Notes: generated by a model from the letters alone, not told the origin. Positions 41,795 to 53,860 are shown, counted from the stretch's first letter. The stretch: 64,000 bases of DNA from Solenopsis invicta (GCF_016802725.1 NC_052670.1:15715641-15779640), one strand, 5' to 3'. A program made the numbers and translations.

Positions 41795-44449
41795 TCAACT
41801 TGTTGCGTATTCTTGTAAATTTTCATTCTTTAAGTAATTAATTAAATACTCAACATGTAGTATAATTTTATCCCACTTAGTCGTAAATTTATAGAAACCT
41901 TTTTGAAATAACATCCACAGATGTTCGGAAAACACTGGATATTTAACGTGGAAAACATGATATGATTTAAAATAGATATCAAAAGCATCAAGAGTAGATG
42001 CTGCATTATACAACATATTATCTATACTAACATATGAATGAATAATTTCAGAAATTGTGGGTCCTACTACTATGATATAAGGTTGAACAGATACAGGTTC
42101 AATATTTTTGCTTTCTTGATGATATCTTCTTTCACATTTTGAATGTTATTAGCGTTCTGTAAAAAAGATATGTTACATATTTAATATAATCAATATAATA
42201 GAAAATATAATACTTTATATTATATATAACGTACCATTACGTGTCTTATTATACTATCTTTAGAATCTGCTATAGATGCTTTATAATATTGTTTATTTAG
42301 TCGAAGCATTCCTTTTGGTAGTATAAAATGAGATAGTAACATTAACGTAGCAGCAACTTTATCCTCTAAAAAAATATTTTTTTATATAACGTAACAATTT
42401 TTATATATAGTTTTATATGTAATATTAATATGAAAAATACATCTATTTATAATATTACCATCTTTCATAGCATGATCATTAATGCTATCAGAAAGTGCAG
42501 CAGCAGTATCATCTCTTTTATTAATATGAATTTTCTTGACCAATTTATTAAAAAAGTCCATCCATGTCTTAATATTGACTTCAACGTTACAAATTTTCAT
42601 ATTCATAAAATCACTCTGAATAAATTTGTAATTATCTGGCATACAAAGAATAGACCACTGTTCAAAAATGTACATAAGTTGTGTATCTCTGGAGGTTTTT
42701 CACTATAAATGACGATTGTTGAATGTACAATCCCAATGAGACTTGACTAAATTCCATGGTGCTCCATTATGAAACAACCAGTCAAAACTTCGTTGAAACT
42801 CGGAATCTATTAGGAAAAAAAGAAAATTATTATAATATATTTTATTAATTGAATAAATCACGTTTTTATTTTGAGTTAAAAATTAATGTGGATTATTAAG
42901 CTTTTAGAAAAATATTTGCTTTATAACAAACTTAACGTAAAAAAAATTTGGTTTAACACAAAGTATTATTTATAAACTGTATAAAATATTACAACTGTAC
43001 TTAAATTTTTTATTAAAATACTTGTAATATAATTTTTATTAAACAATATTAAAAAACTTTTTATTTAAGATTCTATTTGAAAAAAATTAGTTTCAATAAA
43101 AAGATTAATAAAACTAAAAGTTTTCAATATTATAATCACGATTAATGTTTAAAATAATTTATTTATTTCAACGTTTAACTGTGTTATGATAATTTATTAA
43201 TTCTGAAATATATTCTTTTGTATGATGACTACCTTCTTTGTCATTATTGCTTTCGGAATCACTACGAATCTCTCTTTTTTTATTTTCATAGTTACGATTT
43301 CTCCACATATTTATTAATTTACCTCGTGCTGGAATTGATTTATTAATCAAAGAATTCTTTTTACTTATAAGAGGGACAAAATATGTATTTTGACATTCTG
43401 TTGGAAAACCTTTGACAATGACATTGCTAACTTTATTACAAATTTCGCTGCTTCTCCTATAATAATAAAATGTATCATTATAAAGTATAGATATTATAAA
43501 TTTTTAAGAAAGAGCATAAATAATATATATTTAAAAAAATAAATATTTTACCTTGCATGTTTATTTTCAAGATACGAAATAAGAATATCACACATTTTAT
43601 TGCGACTTTTTTCAGTAAATTCGCCGTTTTTATCATACATTTTTATTATACGTTGTCCAGCACTTTCTTTTTGAAGCAATTTTCTTATAGACGGCATAGT
43701 CAGAATTATAAATTGTGATTCACTTGAAAAAGCTTGCTGACGTTTTATACAATTTTCTTTATCTGAATCTGTTTGTTCATTTGAAGTCTCAGATGTAGTT
43801 GCTCTATCATTAATGATCTAATTATAAAAATAAATTTTATGTATATAATCTTTTGTAATCAAGTTAATACTTTTTATACTAATTTAGCATATTAATTATA
43901 ATCTTTTAGTATTATAATATTTGAAAAAAGTTAGATCTAGGACATAATTGTTATTTTTAAAAATTACTTGATTAAAATATTTTGTCGTAATCACTGGCTT
44001 CATAAATAAAATTATAAAACATACGTTTCTCATTTAAATGGATTTGCTAAGTTATGCACAGAATCGGTTAAAATGTTGTCCTGAATGTAATTTTTTTTCC
44101 AATAGTTTAAAAAACGTGCTCTTGGTACTATAGGTTTAATTAATTGTGTAATAAGCTCTTCAGTTAAATATTGTAAATCCTCTTCTTTAATTTTATTTTC
44201 TGAAAAAGATAGTATTTAAAGCAATGTTTATTTAAAACAGAAGAAATAATATGTACTGCTCATTGCAATTTTTGAATATTTTAGGTATACATTCTAGGTT
44301 TTTATTATAAAGAAAATATTTAAAAGAAAATATTTTATATAAATAAGACACGTAACAGTACAAAAATCTTTCTACTTACTTTCAAAGACGTCTGTAAGAT
44401 TTTCAATTTTCAATTCTTTCAAAATTGTTTTTATTTTTTCGTCAGCCAT
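41795..44449 (-). pseudogene. SAM-like second gene of the EnSpm element, multi-exon
   Basis: Exons with splice-consensus borders on at least one side can be read: 44449-44380 (MADEKIKTILKELKIENLTD, donor GTAAGT), 44199 downward (QYLTEELITQLIKPIVPRAR), together a sterile-alpha-motif-like fold; 43815-43559 (SQFIILTMPSIRKLLQKESA, donor GTAAAA); 43458-43168 (FPTECQNTYFVPLISKKNS, acceptor ATTATAG); then 42808-42450 (SFDWLFHNGAPWNLVKSHWD with a stop at ~42705), 42371-42233 (LLSHFILPKGMLRLNKQYYK), 42157-41795 (IIVVGPTISEIIHSYVSIDN). Junctions between exons 1-2 and 3-4 are phase-consistent. Function unknown; such proteins accompany animal EnSpm transposases. Some stops and frameshifts are present. 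Confidence 0.55.
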
Positions 44450-44961
44450 TATTGCAACGACAATTGAAAAATTCTTGAAATGGTGTCTTGTCACTGTTTC
44501 TTAAGCCGGAAAACAATCAAGCGAATTCACGGGAGAAGCAGTTCACTGCGGTCCGAATCACATTTATCACGTTTTATACACAGTTTATTGCAGTTTGAAA
44601 CACACTCATAGCCTATGATACCCCACACAACACATGGACGTCCCCGGACGTCCAATACATGTCCACAAAAGTCCTTGTAATGTCCTACTATCTCGTACGT
44701 CCATAGGACGTTCCAAAGACGTCCGAAGGACATCCTGGTTTATTATAGCTGCAGTATGACGTTTGTAGGACATCCGCAGGACATATTTGGGATGATTCGT
44801 AATATTTAACATATTATGTATACATACAAAATAAATATGCATTCAAAAATTGCGTTGTTCTTTATATTAAATAAGACATTTTGAAGATGTTCTAAGGACG
44901 TCCTTTAAATGTCTAGCAGATATTGGTGGTACGTTCCGGAAAGGTCCGCTATATACATATA

Positions 44962-45063
44962 TGTCAATGATACTCAACAAAATAATGATAATGATGATAA
45001 TAACAAAAATACTCAACAAAATTGAGTATTTTTATTATTATCATCATCATCATTATTATTATA
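44962..45063. repeat. Perfect-looking AT-rich hairpin
   Basis: ATAATGATAATGATGATAAT...AAATACTCAA pairs with TTGAGTATTTTTATTATTAT...CATTATTATTAT around a short AACAAAA loop. Confidence 0.7.
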
Positions 45064-45376
45064 ACACAAGAATTTTATAAATTATAAAATTATAAAGATA
45101 ATTTTTCGTGTTAAAAAATATTTAACAAAAGATATATTTAACCATATATAAACATAAACTACAAATTTTGATAATATGAGAAGCTTTAATATACAGTATA
45201 TAGCTTTTTAATAAAATATATTATTCGTTTATATTTAATATTTCATTATATATAATATTTAAATTATGTAATATTTAATACATATGTATAATACTATAAC
45301 GATTAATTTAATATGCTATTTAATGGCTATTTTATTTGTAAGGAAAATCCTACTCAAAATATAAATAAATAATAAC

Positions 45377-45440
45377 GTATATTATATCAAGTAAAATTTT
45401 TCTTGGAAAAAACGTTTTGGAACGTAAACTTAAAATATAA
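45377..45440. repeat. Half copy of a short inverted-repeat family
   Basis: TATTATATCAAGTAAAATTT-TTCTTGG-AAAACGTTTTGGAACGTA matches the arms of the palindrome at 49027-49150. Confidence 0.5.
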
Positions 45441-45491
45441 AGAAAGTAATTATACATCTAGCAGGTATAACAAAAGGTACTATATATATAT

Positions 45492-45539
45492 TTGATTTAC
45501 AGAATCATATCTGTTTACATGATTCTGTGAATCAAATAC
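45492..45539. repeat. Short hairpin
   Basis: ATTTGATTTACAGAATCAT pairs with ATGATTCTGTGAATCAAAT across a 10-bp loop. Confidence 0.6.
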
Positions 45540-46533
45540 ATGTATACATTAAAATTCGATTTAATTATAATTTATGAAATCCTGTAATTTCGGATTGAAA
45601 TGAATTTAACAAGTGAGTGCTGGCACCACCGCTAGGCGGCCACGCCGCGAGAGATCTTCTCGTGAGTCGAATGCGGCCACGGGCGTTATATCTAGGCGCC
45701 ACCGCGGCCGACTCTCCAACTCATAACTTCAGTAAGACTTTTAGGAGCTGTTTGTTGTAACCTCGAGACGAATACTCGCTCTCAGTTTTTTCAAATGTGA
45801 CGTGTGTGTGGAACGCTGTTCCACATAAATTTTTATAATTATTTACATGTAAATAACAATTTGTATTGTTTGTTACTTAATCTTGTACGAAAATTAAATA
45901 TTTAATTCAAATTTAATCTTTTTTTAGTCTTTTTCAACGAAAAGAATACAAGAAATATTTTTTTGTAAATTAAACATTTATAACGTTTTATATTAATGTA
46001 TTCTGTTTTAACAAAAATCTATCTGGGTTCCGATTTTATAATATTTTCAATCTGTCTTTACACCATATTTTCGGTGCAAAAATCTCGATTGATTCGGATT
46101 ACTTTTTTTTTAATCGGTTTTAATCTCACATTTTCGGCAGGGTTAATACTACTTTTACTAATAAATATCATTTTTTACTAAATAAAGTCCTAATCGCGCA
46201 ATATAAAATAATGTCCAAACAACGTCTATAAAAGTCCTTTTTATGTCCTACTGAGACGTCCTAACGACGTCCATTTGACGTCAGAAGGTACATTGTACGT
46301 CCGAAGGACGTTTCCTAGACGTCTACGAGACACAATTAGTATGTCATCTGGACGTCAAGACATGTCCGACCGCGACGTCCATTGGACGTCTAAAGGACGT
46401 CCTTGTGTTGCGTGGGTATGGTCGCTCGATGTAACCACGCTGGAGAATAAAACAGTGTTATTCTTAAATAATCCGATTGTGAACCTCCGTGTGCTCTCCG
46501 GTCCCCTCTTCCGGCTTCCTGACAATCCACTCG

Positions 46534-46678
46534 GGCCGGTATTCATAGTCGATTTTTATTTCAAGATCGTCTTAAGTAACGTCTTAAGATGCTAATACGG
46601 CTCTCTGATTGGTTGATGGCATCTTAAGATGATACTTAAGATGATTTTAAATATAAGAATCGACTATAAATACCGGCC
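46534..46678. mobile_element. 145-bp MITE with 3-bp duplication (TCG)
   Basis: GGCCGGTATTCATAGTCGAT at the left is complemented at the right end (ATCGACTATAAATACCGGCC); TCG flanks both sides (46531-46533; 46679-46681). Internal CTTAAGATG words also pair. The TSD length suggests a Harbinger-type origin. Confidence 0.8.
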
Positions 46679-46709
46679 TCGGACTTGCAAGCCAGTCCCT
46701 TACAGCCTT

Positions 46710-46850
46710 TACACTATTAACCTCTCAATACACATAATCAAAATACGAGATCTCCGCGATGATGGCCGCTCACGAAGTTAGCGCAGCGAGAGAACCAATC
46801 GGCATCGCGAAAAATCGACTACAATAACTTCGATATATTCTTCTCTAAAG
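46710..46850. repeat. Dispersed repeat, second copy
   Basis: ACACTATTAACCTCTCAATA...CACGAAGTTAGCGCAGCGAG...AACCAATCGGCA, related to 36200-36360. Confidence 0.5.
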
Positions 46851-48050
46851 TAGACAAAAACTTACAACTATACTTAAATTTTATTTTTAATAAAACCTTT
46901 GACTTTGTCATTCACCAGTATTAATGTTTGACTTTATTATTAAAGAATTAGTATCAAACGTTTTTAATGTTAATGATGCATTTATAGTAAAACGAGCGCC
47001 AGAGAGCGCAAGTAAAAATAAATTTTAATAAAATACGGTTATTTTATTGCATCATTTTTCATTTTTTTTTCTTGTTTACTTAGGGTAGGTGTGCCGCGAA
47101 TTGATTACTCTCGAGACAGACGCATATCTTAAATATAAGTTGTCTGCTGAATCAGTAAGGAATGTGACCATCTTATGCAAGGGCATTATAATGCATGCGC
47201 GTTATGTATTAAAATATTTTGTTATGCAAAATCAGAATGGAAAGCATTAATAATTCGAACTAGTCTTCCTCATATTAATCATCTCTTTGACACAACAGCA
47301 CTACGTACATAGAAAGATATCAATTCTACTGCGAAAAAAAGCGATTACTCAATTTATTAATTTAAAGATTTTCTTTAACAAAGAATATTTTCTTGATAAC
47401 AGTTTAATAATATGCTTTACAAATTTAAAAAAGTTTATTATCATGAACTAATAAAAGAAATTTATATTCTTTTGAACAACATTATAAAATTTTATTTAAA
47501 AAATCAGAATAGTGAACAAATCAAACTTTTGTTTTAATTTAATATTCTTATTTGAAGTATTAAATAATCAAGATTCAGAATACATTTAATAAATTTAATA
47601 CTCATGATAAATGTGAAAAATATTTTTGATATTTTGAATAAGTAATATTTACTTAATTCAAGTAATTTACAGTATGTATTTTTCTGTGTGAGTATTTTTT
47701 TCTTATATGTTTTTAATCGCTACATTTGCAATGACATAAATTACAAAATATTAGTAACGCAAAATTACCATATTTTTCAATATAAAATAGACGCTTCTGA
47801 AATTGCTATGATTACTAGCTTTCTTTTCGCTGTTTCGCAATATCAGCATCACCATTTGCTTTATCTATAATGACTCATTCTCTATCATTTATTACATTCT
47901 GTTAACCCAACGAAGAAACAACAAGAAAATGAGAGAAATGCTTTGTGGTTATTAGCAAAAGTTTGTGTGATTTTATTCAATTAATCTGAAACAAGCGATA
48001 TTTCTGCTTGTAAGTTTCTTTGAATGAATCAACTGTGTCTGCACCTAGCA
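46851..48050. other. AT-rich, no gene
   Basis: Includes the probable right subterminal region of the EnSpm element (47340-47690). Short open frames look incidental. Confidence 0.4.
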
Positions 48051-48055
48051 ATAAG

Positions 48056-48101
48056 TATAAATAGTGGGACAACGTGCGTTCGATCGACGTTCATCGTCAG
48101 T
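48056..48101 (+). promoter_or_regulatory. Candidate RNA polymerase II promoter
   Basis: TATAAATA at 48056-48063 is followed ~40 bp downstream by TCAGT (48097-48101), the arthropod initiator. No convincing gene follows, and the spacing is a little long, so this is tentative. Confidence 0.25.
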
Positions 48102-49026
48102 AGGAGAGAAAGTGATTTCTGTGAAGTTGACCACCTTTTTCTGAAGAAAGTGAAGAAGTGTCTGTATGATATAATCGTGCAGTTGCTCTGACCGGGTATT
48201 TTCCATTCACAATTAGTGACACAAAAGTTTTATTTAAATATTAAGAAAAATAAAACGATACTTGTGTCGTTTTACTACCTACTACTTCTAAATGACTTCT
48301 CCAAGAATATTTAACTTTGTATGTTTTCTTTTATTAAAAAAAAATTAGTAAACAAAAGAATATATCTCTCTTAGTTTAACCGACCAAATAACATCGATTC
48401 AAACGTAATTCCGAAGGGGAATGACCTCGAAGAGGTTTCTTTTTTCTTCTATTAGAAAAAATTTATATTAATTAATGTCAGATATCACGGCAAGAAAGAG
48501 AGATGTGAAATATATAAGTGTGATAAGAAATGCAAAGAATATCGTTATTATTAGACATTTCTAATGATTAGCTTGTCTGCTTGGCATATGAATCTCAAGT
48601 TGCTGCAAATCTATGTCCCATGTGTCGCAAAAAGTGCAAAATAATTTTGAGAAAATATGCACAAGTAAAAGTTTAAAGTAAGAAATAGAAATCATTTAAC
48701 GAGATTTGCAATGCAGAAATTTTTATATAATGAAGATCAATAAAATTCTACTAAAAAAATCATAAATATAAATAACTTCATTTTCATGTCTATAACTCTC
48801 ATAAAGAAAAAAATCTTGTTTTTTTATAGAGCTTATTTTATGTGAACAAATCTATGAAAAAGTTTGACAAAAAAAGATATAAATATTAATGAATGAGATA
48901 AAAAAAAAAATTAAAAAAGTTTCACGAAAAAAAGAGAAATAAAAGGTTGGAGTAAAAAATAAACCTTTTGTAGCGTTTAATGATTACGTGACAAATACCC
49001 ATACCTAATAAAATAATAGTTTCTTG
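48102..49026. other. No gene recognised
   Basis: AT-rich with A-runs; nothing assignable. Confidence 0.4.
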
Positions 49027-49150
49027 GGTTAAACTCCAAAACATTCTTTCCAAGAAAAATTTTACTTGAAATATATAGTACACGTAACGTAGACTGTATT
49101 ATATCGGGTCAAATTTTCCTCGAGGATATTTTGGAATGTAGTTTTAAAAA
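49027..49150. mobile_element. Short imperfect palindrome (MITE-like)
   Basis: TTAAACTCCAAAACATTC...AAGAAAAATTTTACTTGA is complemented by TCAAATTTTCCTCGAGGATA...GGAATGTAGTTTTAA; relative at 45377. Confidence 0.5.
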
Positions 49151-49205
49151 GGATGTCATAAATTCTACACTCTATATCCCGCCCCCCCCCTTCTCTCTCT
49201 AGCTC

Positions 49206-49487
49206 TCAACCACTTTCAGATATCTTCAAGTTTTCTTTCACGATTTCCCAAAAGACGTCGTCAGCATTCCACAAAGTTCGTTTGGGACCGCCTACGTGTT
49301 CGGACGCTTTTTGTTTCATTATAGGCATATTTTTATGCCTGTCGATTGCATTACAATCGGCTGGCAGAACAATCGTTGTTCTAAGCATTGAAAGCAAGAT
49401 TAAATTTTGTTGTATGATCAAATCGTCATCGCCCCGACTAATTTCAGGGGACAAGTGCCAAATTAAAAAAAGTAAGCAAGTCAGCAT
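49206..49487 (-). CDS. Unrecognised open frame, possible 3' exon
   Basis: Ninety-three codons without stops in an AT-rich region, non-repetitive composition: WHLSPEISRGDDDLIIQQNL, SMLRTTIVLPADCNAIDRHK, TLWNADDVFWEIVKENLKIS. A TTGCTTGTAG acceptor-like site lies directly upstream. Could be an exon of a host or element gene. No family recognised. Confidence 0.3.
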   Translation of the reverse strand: MLTCLLFLIWHLSPEISRGDDDLIIQQNLILLSMLRTTIVLPADCNAIDRHKNMPIMKQKASEHVGGPKRTLWNADDVFWEIVKENLKISESG

Positions 49488-49708
49488 TCTACAAGCAAAT
49501 TAGGAAACTGCAGAAACTGTTTGGAGCATAAGAAGAAGGGGGGAGGGGGGCAGAGCACTTTATCACAATTAGGTCATTATCGCGTTGGAGCTTGAATATA
49601 CAAGACGCATAGTGTAGCATAACATAAAAGTTGGTTAATGCCGACGTCGAGGAAGTTCTTCGGTCACTATAGCATCCTCTTAAACTATCTATTTCAATTT
49701 TCGCATAT

Positions 49709-49733
49709 ATAATATATATATATATATATATAT
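49709..49733. repeat. (TA)n microsatellite
   Basis: TA dinucleotide run that abuts the MITE starting at 49734, probably its target. Confidence 0.8.
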
Positions 49734-50168
49734 ACAGAGTGTCCCAGACCAATGTATAAAAATTATCATGATGAGGTAGAAAGGATCGAGATAAATGAAA
49801 AAGTATAATATCATTTTGCGATATTTACAATAATTTTTGAGTAATAAAATATTAAGGTCAGCCGAATAAGAGCGCGCGGAGAGACAAGCGGTCGCTCGTC
49901 TGACCGCCCACTACGGCCCGATTGTAGGCGTTGGTAAGTGGCGCGCGGCAAGGGAAAAGATAGCTTGGCACCGTACCGCGTCGAGACGGTCTTACGGCTC
50001 AGGTGACCAACCGTTTGCCTCTCCGCGCGCTCTTATTCGGCTGACTTTAATATTTTATTACACAAAAATTATTGCAAATATTGCAAACTGTTATTAGACT
50101 TTTTGATTTATCTCGATCCCTTCTACTTCATCGTAGTAATTTTTATACATTGGTCTGGGACACCCTGT
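49734..50168. mobile_element. ~435-bp foldback MITE ending ACAGRGTGTCCCAGACC
   Basis: The left ACAGAGTGTCCCAGACCAAT...GGATCGAGATAAAT is complemented by the right end (ATTTATCTCGATCC...ATTGGTCTGGGACACCCTGT). The arms continue inward past TCAGCCGAATAAGAGCGCGC, whose complement is at ~50020. Inserted in a TA repeat. Confidence 0.8.
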
Positions 50169-50329
50169 ATATATATGTATGTAAAATATATATGTGTTTA
50201 TTGCATTGTTTGGCGAGAAAATTTTTATTTTTCCGCGCCATCCGTACTAATAATAGCCTAATTAGAACCCGGCAACATTCTCCGATCAATTAATGAATCC
50301 TACATCAGTATCATAAATCGATATCGCTC

Positions 50330-50980
50330 GATTTCAAATCTCATACGGCTTGGCTACATCACGGTACCGCCTCCTCGACGCGTAACACCCGCGAGCGTCC
50401 ATCGACGCGAGACAAACATCGTGCGCGCCGACCCCTCGGCTCGCGACCCTCTCTAATACCGCCAAGCTCCGCGCTTTGGAATTCTATTCATCTTTCCACT
50501 TTAATATAAAATATTAGGCACGGCAAATTTATAATTATCGAAACGTGATCCACTCATGAACGCTTTCTACTGCTGCGCCATGCAACTCGGATCGAAACAA
50601 CTTTAAAATCGCGGCCAATAAAAATGATAAACAATTTTGAATCAATTAATCTCTTACGAACGATAATAAAACCTTAACTTTTTATACGTAAAACTACTGC
50701 ATGTGCTTGGCGCTATCGCCTCGCACACTCTTAATTATAATATAATTTCTATTAAATTCTATTAATTTTCTGAGCACTGGATTTCGCGTCGGGGCTTGGT
50801 ACGCGGTGCCCCCGCGAGTCGCGATCCCCGGAGAAGTCTACAAGCGCTCGCGTGAACTATAGGCGCAAGCCGCGCGGTCGCGGAGCGGGGCGGACTTCTA
50901 AGGGCCACACGTTACGAAAAACTATCGCTCCGAATTTTACGCGAACCTGAGGAATCGTCCCGCGACACCTCTTGCCCATA
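50330..50980. other. Mixed GC-rich/AT-rich DNA, no gene
   Basis: CpG-rich patches (50345-50470, 50790-50940) separated by AT-rich sequence; may belong to an LTR or untranslated region together with the next features. Confidence 0.3.
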
Positions 50981-50990
50981 TCCTTACCTC

Positions 50991-51030
50991 TATAAGGAGC
51001 GAAATCGGAGCTCGAAATTCAGATCAGTCT
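50991..51030 (+). promoter_or_regulatory. Candidate core promoter (LTR or gene)
   Basis: TATAAGG at 50991 and TCAGT at 51024-51028 are spaced as a TATA box and arthropod initiator (about 35 bp). The GC-rich surroundings would suit an LTR. Confidence 0.4.
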
Positions 51031-51270
51031 TGTTGGTCGAGCGAGAATCGCTGCCATCGGCGACCGCCAACGTGCAGACCTCCAGGTACGATCTCAGCGA
51101 CGGGTGGGTCTTACTCCTGACGAAGACGTTGGTCTTCGGGGTGGCTCCGGTCGAATCGCCTCTTTCCCTCTCTCCCCTTCCCATCAGAGATCCTGAGGGT
51201 TGAACCACATCTAGCATTAGCTAGAGTGTGGCCTCACTCGTTTCTCTGCCTCCCTCCCTTTCATCCGAGC

Positions 51271-51425
51271 GTTGGAGAAGACTCGCGAAAGCGACTTTCC
51301 GACGTCTCCCCTCTCTCCCTCTCCTACGGCGTCGAAGAAGACTCGCTAACGCGACTCTTCGACACCGTCCTTCTTCCTTTCCTGTTCCGTCGAGAAAGAC
51401 TCGCTAGCGCGACTCCTTGACGCAT
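51271..51425. repeat. Three tandem stem-loop units (~59-bp spacing)
   Basis: Units starting at 51271, 51331 and 51389 each contain AGACTCGC-N-A-CGCGACT flanked by complementary GTCGAAGA/TCTTCGAC-type arms, separated by C/T-rich spacers. Confidence 0.65.
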
Positions 51426-52025
51426 TTACCGTCTCCTCTTTTCCCGAATAATATCCACCTCCAAGGGGGCGTTCTAACGGGTGTTCACTCCGACCCAGCG
51501 GATTCGTCTCTCACAACGTATACTCGTATTTTCGATTAGTTTCTTATTAGTAATAATTTGTCTTACTAAAATTCGTGGATCATTCATACTGACCTCTCTC
51601 TCTATCAATCGCTATTACGTTGAAATCGTTCTTCAGAAGACGGGTAAGTCATCGGCTCATTTATACATTCACGTGGCAATCCTTCTCACTGATTCAATGC
51701 ATCTCTTCAAGAAGCCATGGGCCGAAAAGGGACCGCGGCACCGACCCCGCGGAGACTGCTGATCATTACCGAAGGCGAAAAAATCAATTTAAGGTTGACT
51801 CGGGATCGACACGGGAATTTTTATTGTATCCGCGGTTAGGCCGTACAGTTATTATCTTTTCTGTAGTTTCCTTATGCTATCAGAAATATATGCTATCAAT
51901 TCAACTATCGTGCACACTCTGTCATTCATTTAACCCCACGCCAAGCTCAATCACGCACGTCCAAACTCCTTCGACTTTAGTAAAATATTATTAAACCTTT
52001 CCAAATTCACTGCGTATTCATTACA

Positions 52026-52027
52026 CA

Positions 52028-52111
<84 letters not shown>
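52026..52111. repeat. (AC)n-(AT)n compound microsatellite
   Basis: About 24 AC repeats, then ATACACATATATAT...; creates a spurious valine/cysteine frame on the minus strand. Confidence 0.95.
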
Positions 52112-52113
<2 letters not shown>

Positions 52114-52494
52114 CTCCCAAAATCTCTCCTCGTACCTGCATAAACGAATTGTCGTGTATCGGGGCGTGTTACCGCACGACTCCGAGCCACGACTGGTGAC
52201 AGCTGCTTGAGCTGCCTATATCTCAGAAGCAAAATCCAACCAAAACTAACTAACGAGCAAGATCCACGTCCCGGATCGCAACCTCGCGAATCCGCGGACG
52301 TAACAGCATAAACTAGGATTACTGCAATATTAATAAGTTAACTACTTTTTTCTTACGCATACAATTGAATTGATTTTGTTAAAATCCTTTTTTTTAAAAC
52401 AGTGCCTTTTTCATAATTTACAATCTTTTCAATTTATCCTAGTTTGCGATAAACAGACATTATGTATGTTACATATATGTAAAAGTAGAATGTC

Positions 52495-52850
52495 TTCTAT
52501 GGTTGCAGCTAGATCTTTGTGCTTGTATTATTTGTGTGATTTTATACTTTCTTAAAATTCAATAAACTGTGTGCCGAATTGTTTTTTCAGTCATAACACA
52601 GCCCTACATTGAACAAGATTTTACTAATATCACATATTATTAAAATTGAAATTAATATTAACTCTCCTCTTCCCCCTCAAAAAACTGCAAAGAATTTATT
52701 GCAAAAAATATCACCTCAGCCAGGGTTCAACGCAGGGCTCTGTTATACTGAAAAAACAATTCGGCGAACAGTTTATTGAATTTCAGGAAAGTGTATAAAA
52801 TCACACAAATAAAACAAGCACAAAGATTTAGCTGCGACTAGAATTCTTAT
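52495..52850. mobile_element. Inverted-repeat element with ~110-bp arms
   Basis: GCAGCTAGATCTTTGTGCTT...TTCAATAAACTGTGTGCCG...TTTTTTCAGTCATAACA (52495-52605) is complemented by 52735-52850. AT-rich centre, no ORF. Confidence 0.7.
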
Positions 52851-52859
52851 TCAAGTTGT

Positions 52860-53714
52860 ATTGAAAATTAATTTATTGTGTATTGCTTATTGATTTATTG
52901 CTAATTTATTTTATTGCTAATTGAATTTATTGCTTTATTTATATTTTGATATATTTAATCTCTAATGTATGATTAATTAAGTAAATATACATAATACATT
53001 TTGTATTTTACTTTTATGCAAAATAAAATATGACAATTTTATCACTACCAGTGTTTTCTTCATAATGTTTTCTTTTTTCCATAATTATTATTAATATTAA
53101 CTATTATCGACAGATATCTAAATATTGCCAACAGATATTGCTTAGTAGCAAGTAGTTCCATTTTACTTGAGGTGTTACAGCGAGGACGCCACTAACGCTG
53201 GCTTCATCGAAATATACGGGAGATTGGAAGTCCTGGTGCATCGTCTCCGTTTAGCATTTAGTACTTCTATACTAATACTACATAATTGTAAAGTTTCATC
53301 AAAATTGGTGACCCGGGTTATGTATATTGCCCTTGTGAGACGTATACAAGCATCATCAAATGCAAATGTGACTGTTACAATATTGCATACGCGGACAATT
53401 TACACGCGTTGTCTATTGCGTCGTCTATTAATTGTACCATGCAAATTCAAATGTGCAAGTAAGCTATACTGATTATATAAAACTACAGTGTAAAAATATT
53501 AGTGTTATTTCCGCTGAACAGATTCGTTATAAAAAAAGAGTAATTGTAACGATAACAACAAACCGCGTTACGTTCCAATCCTGCAAATTACAATGCAAAA
53601 AACAACAATAGTATATAAAGTAATTCTAAGACGTAGATAAAAGAAGCATCATTAAAGCAATCGCAATTTCATTGCCAAAATTTATGACATTAAAAATTTA
53701 TGCAGACTCACCCG
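52860..53714. other. No gene recognised
   Basis: AT-rich with TTATTGC repeats (52870-52950). An open frame at 53167-53472 has no family resemblance. Confidence 0.35.
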
Positions 53715-53739
53715 TCCGGGGTGACACTCTTTTGGACAC

Positions 53740-53860
53740 AGCACGATTGGACACCAATCAATCATCTTGACTTATCTAACCAAACCAACGGAAAAATCTA
53801 GGTATCGGCCGCTGTGAGTGGTGGTGTCCAATCGTGCAGTGTCCAATCGTGCGCACCCCC
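53740..53860. mobile_element. Short inverted repeat with GCACGATTGGACACC ends
   Basis: GCACGATTGGACACC at ~53740 is complemented by GGTGTCCAATCGTGC at ~53822, followed by a second GTGTCCAATCGTGC. Confidence 0.55.

Larger units (their letters stand above)
44621..46416. mobile_element. 1.8-kb TA-flanked element with ACGTCC subterminal repeats
   Basis: The ends CCCACACAACACATGGACGTCC and complement of GGACGTCCTTGTGTTGCGTGGG form ~22-bp imperfect TIRs, flanked by TA on both sides (44619-44620; 46417-46418). GGACGTCC, ACGTCC and AGGACGT words recur ~10 times in each of the outer ~130-250 bp. The interior is AT-rich, with a GC-rich patch near 45620-45720, and has no transposase, so it is non-autonomous. 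Superfamily not settled. Confidence 0.7.
38248..47690 (-). mobile_element. Probable EnSpm/CACTA-type element, ~9.4 kb
   Basis: CACACGGAAAAA at 38248 is mirrored by TTTTTCTGTGTG ending at 47690, both followed inward by TTAAGTAAA-containing AT-rich DNA; convincing target duplications were not seen. Between them lie two minus-strand genes: a zinc-finger transposase (39059-41498) and a SAM-like second gene (41795-44449). The left subterminal zone (38420-38740) contains an imperfect ~180-bp duplication. A 1.8-kb element and a MITE are inserted at the right. The boundaries are tentative; the two genes are firmer. Confidence 0.5.

Noticed and set aside
46440..46720. LTR with AATAAA signal interrupted by the MITE
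   Set aside because: A poly(A) signal-like word and CpG-rich sequence are present, but no paired LTR or terminal TG/CA could be established.
51271..51425. CRISPR array
   Set aside because: Only three imperfect stem-loop units with similar C/T-rich spacers in a eukaryotic context and no cas genes.
52029..52232. Minus-strand ORF with valine/cysteine repeats
   Set aside because: Translation of the AC/AT microsatellite.
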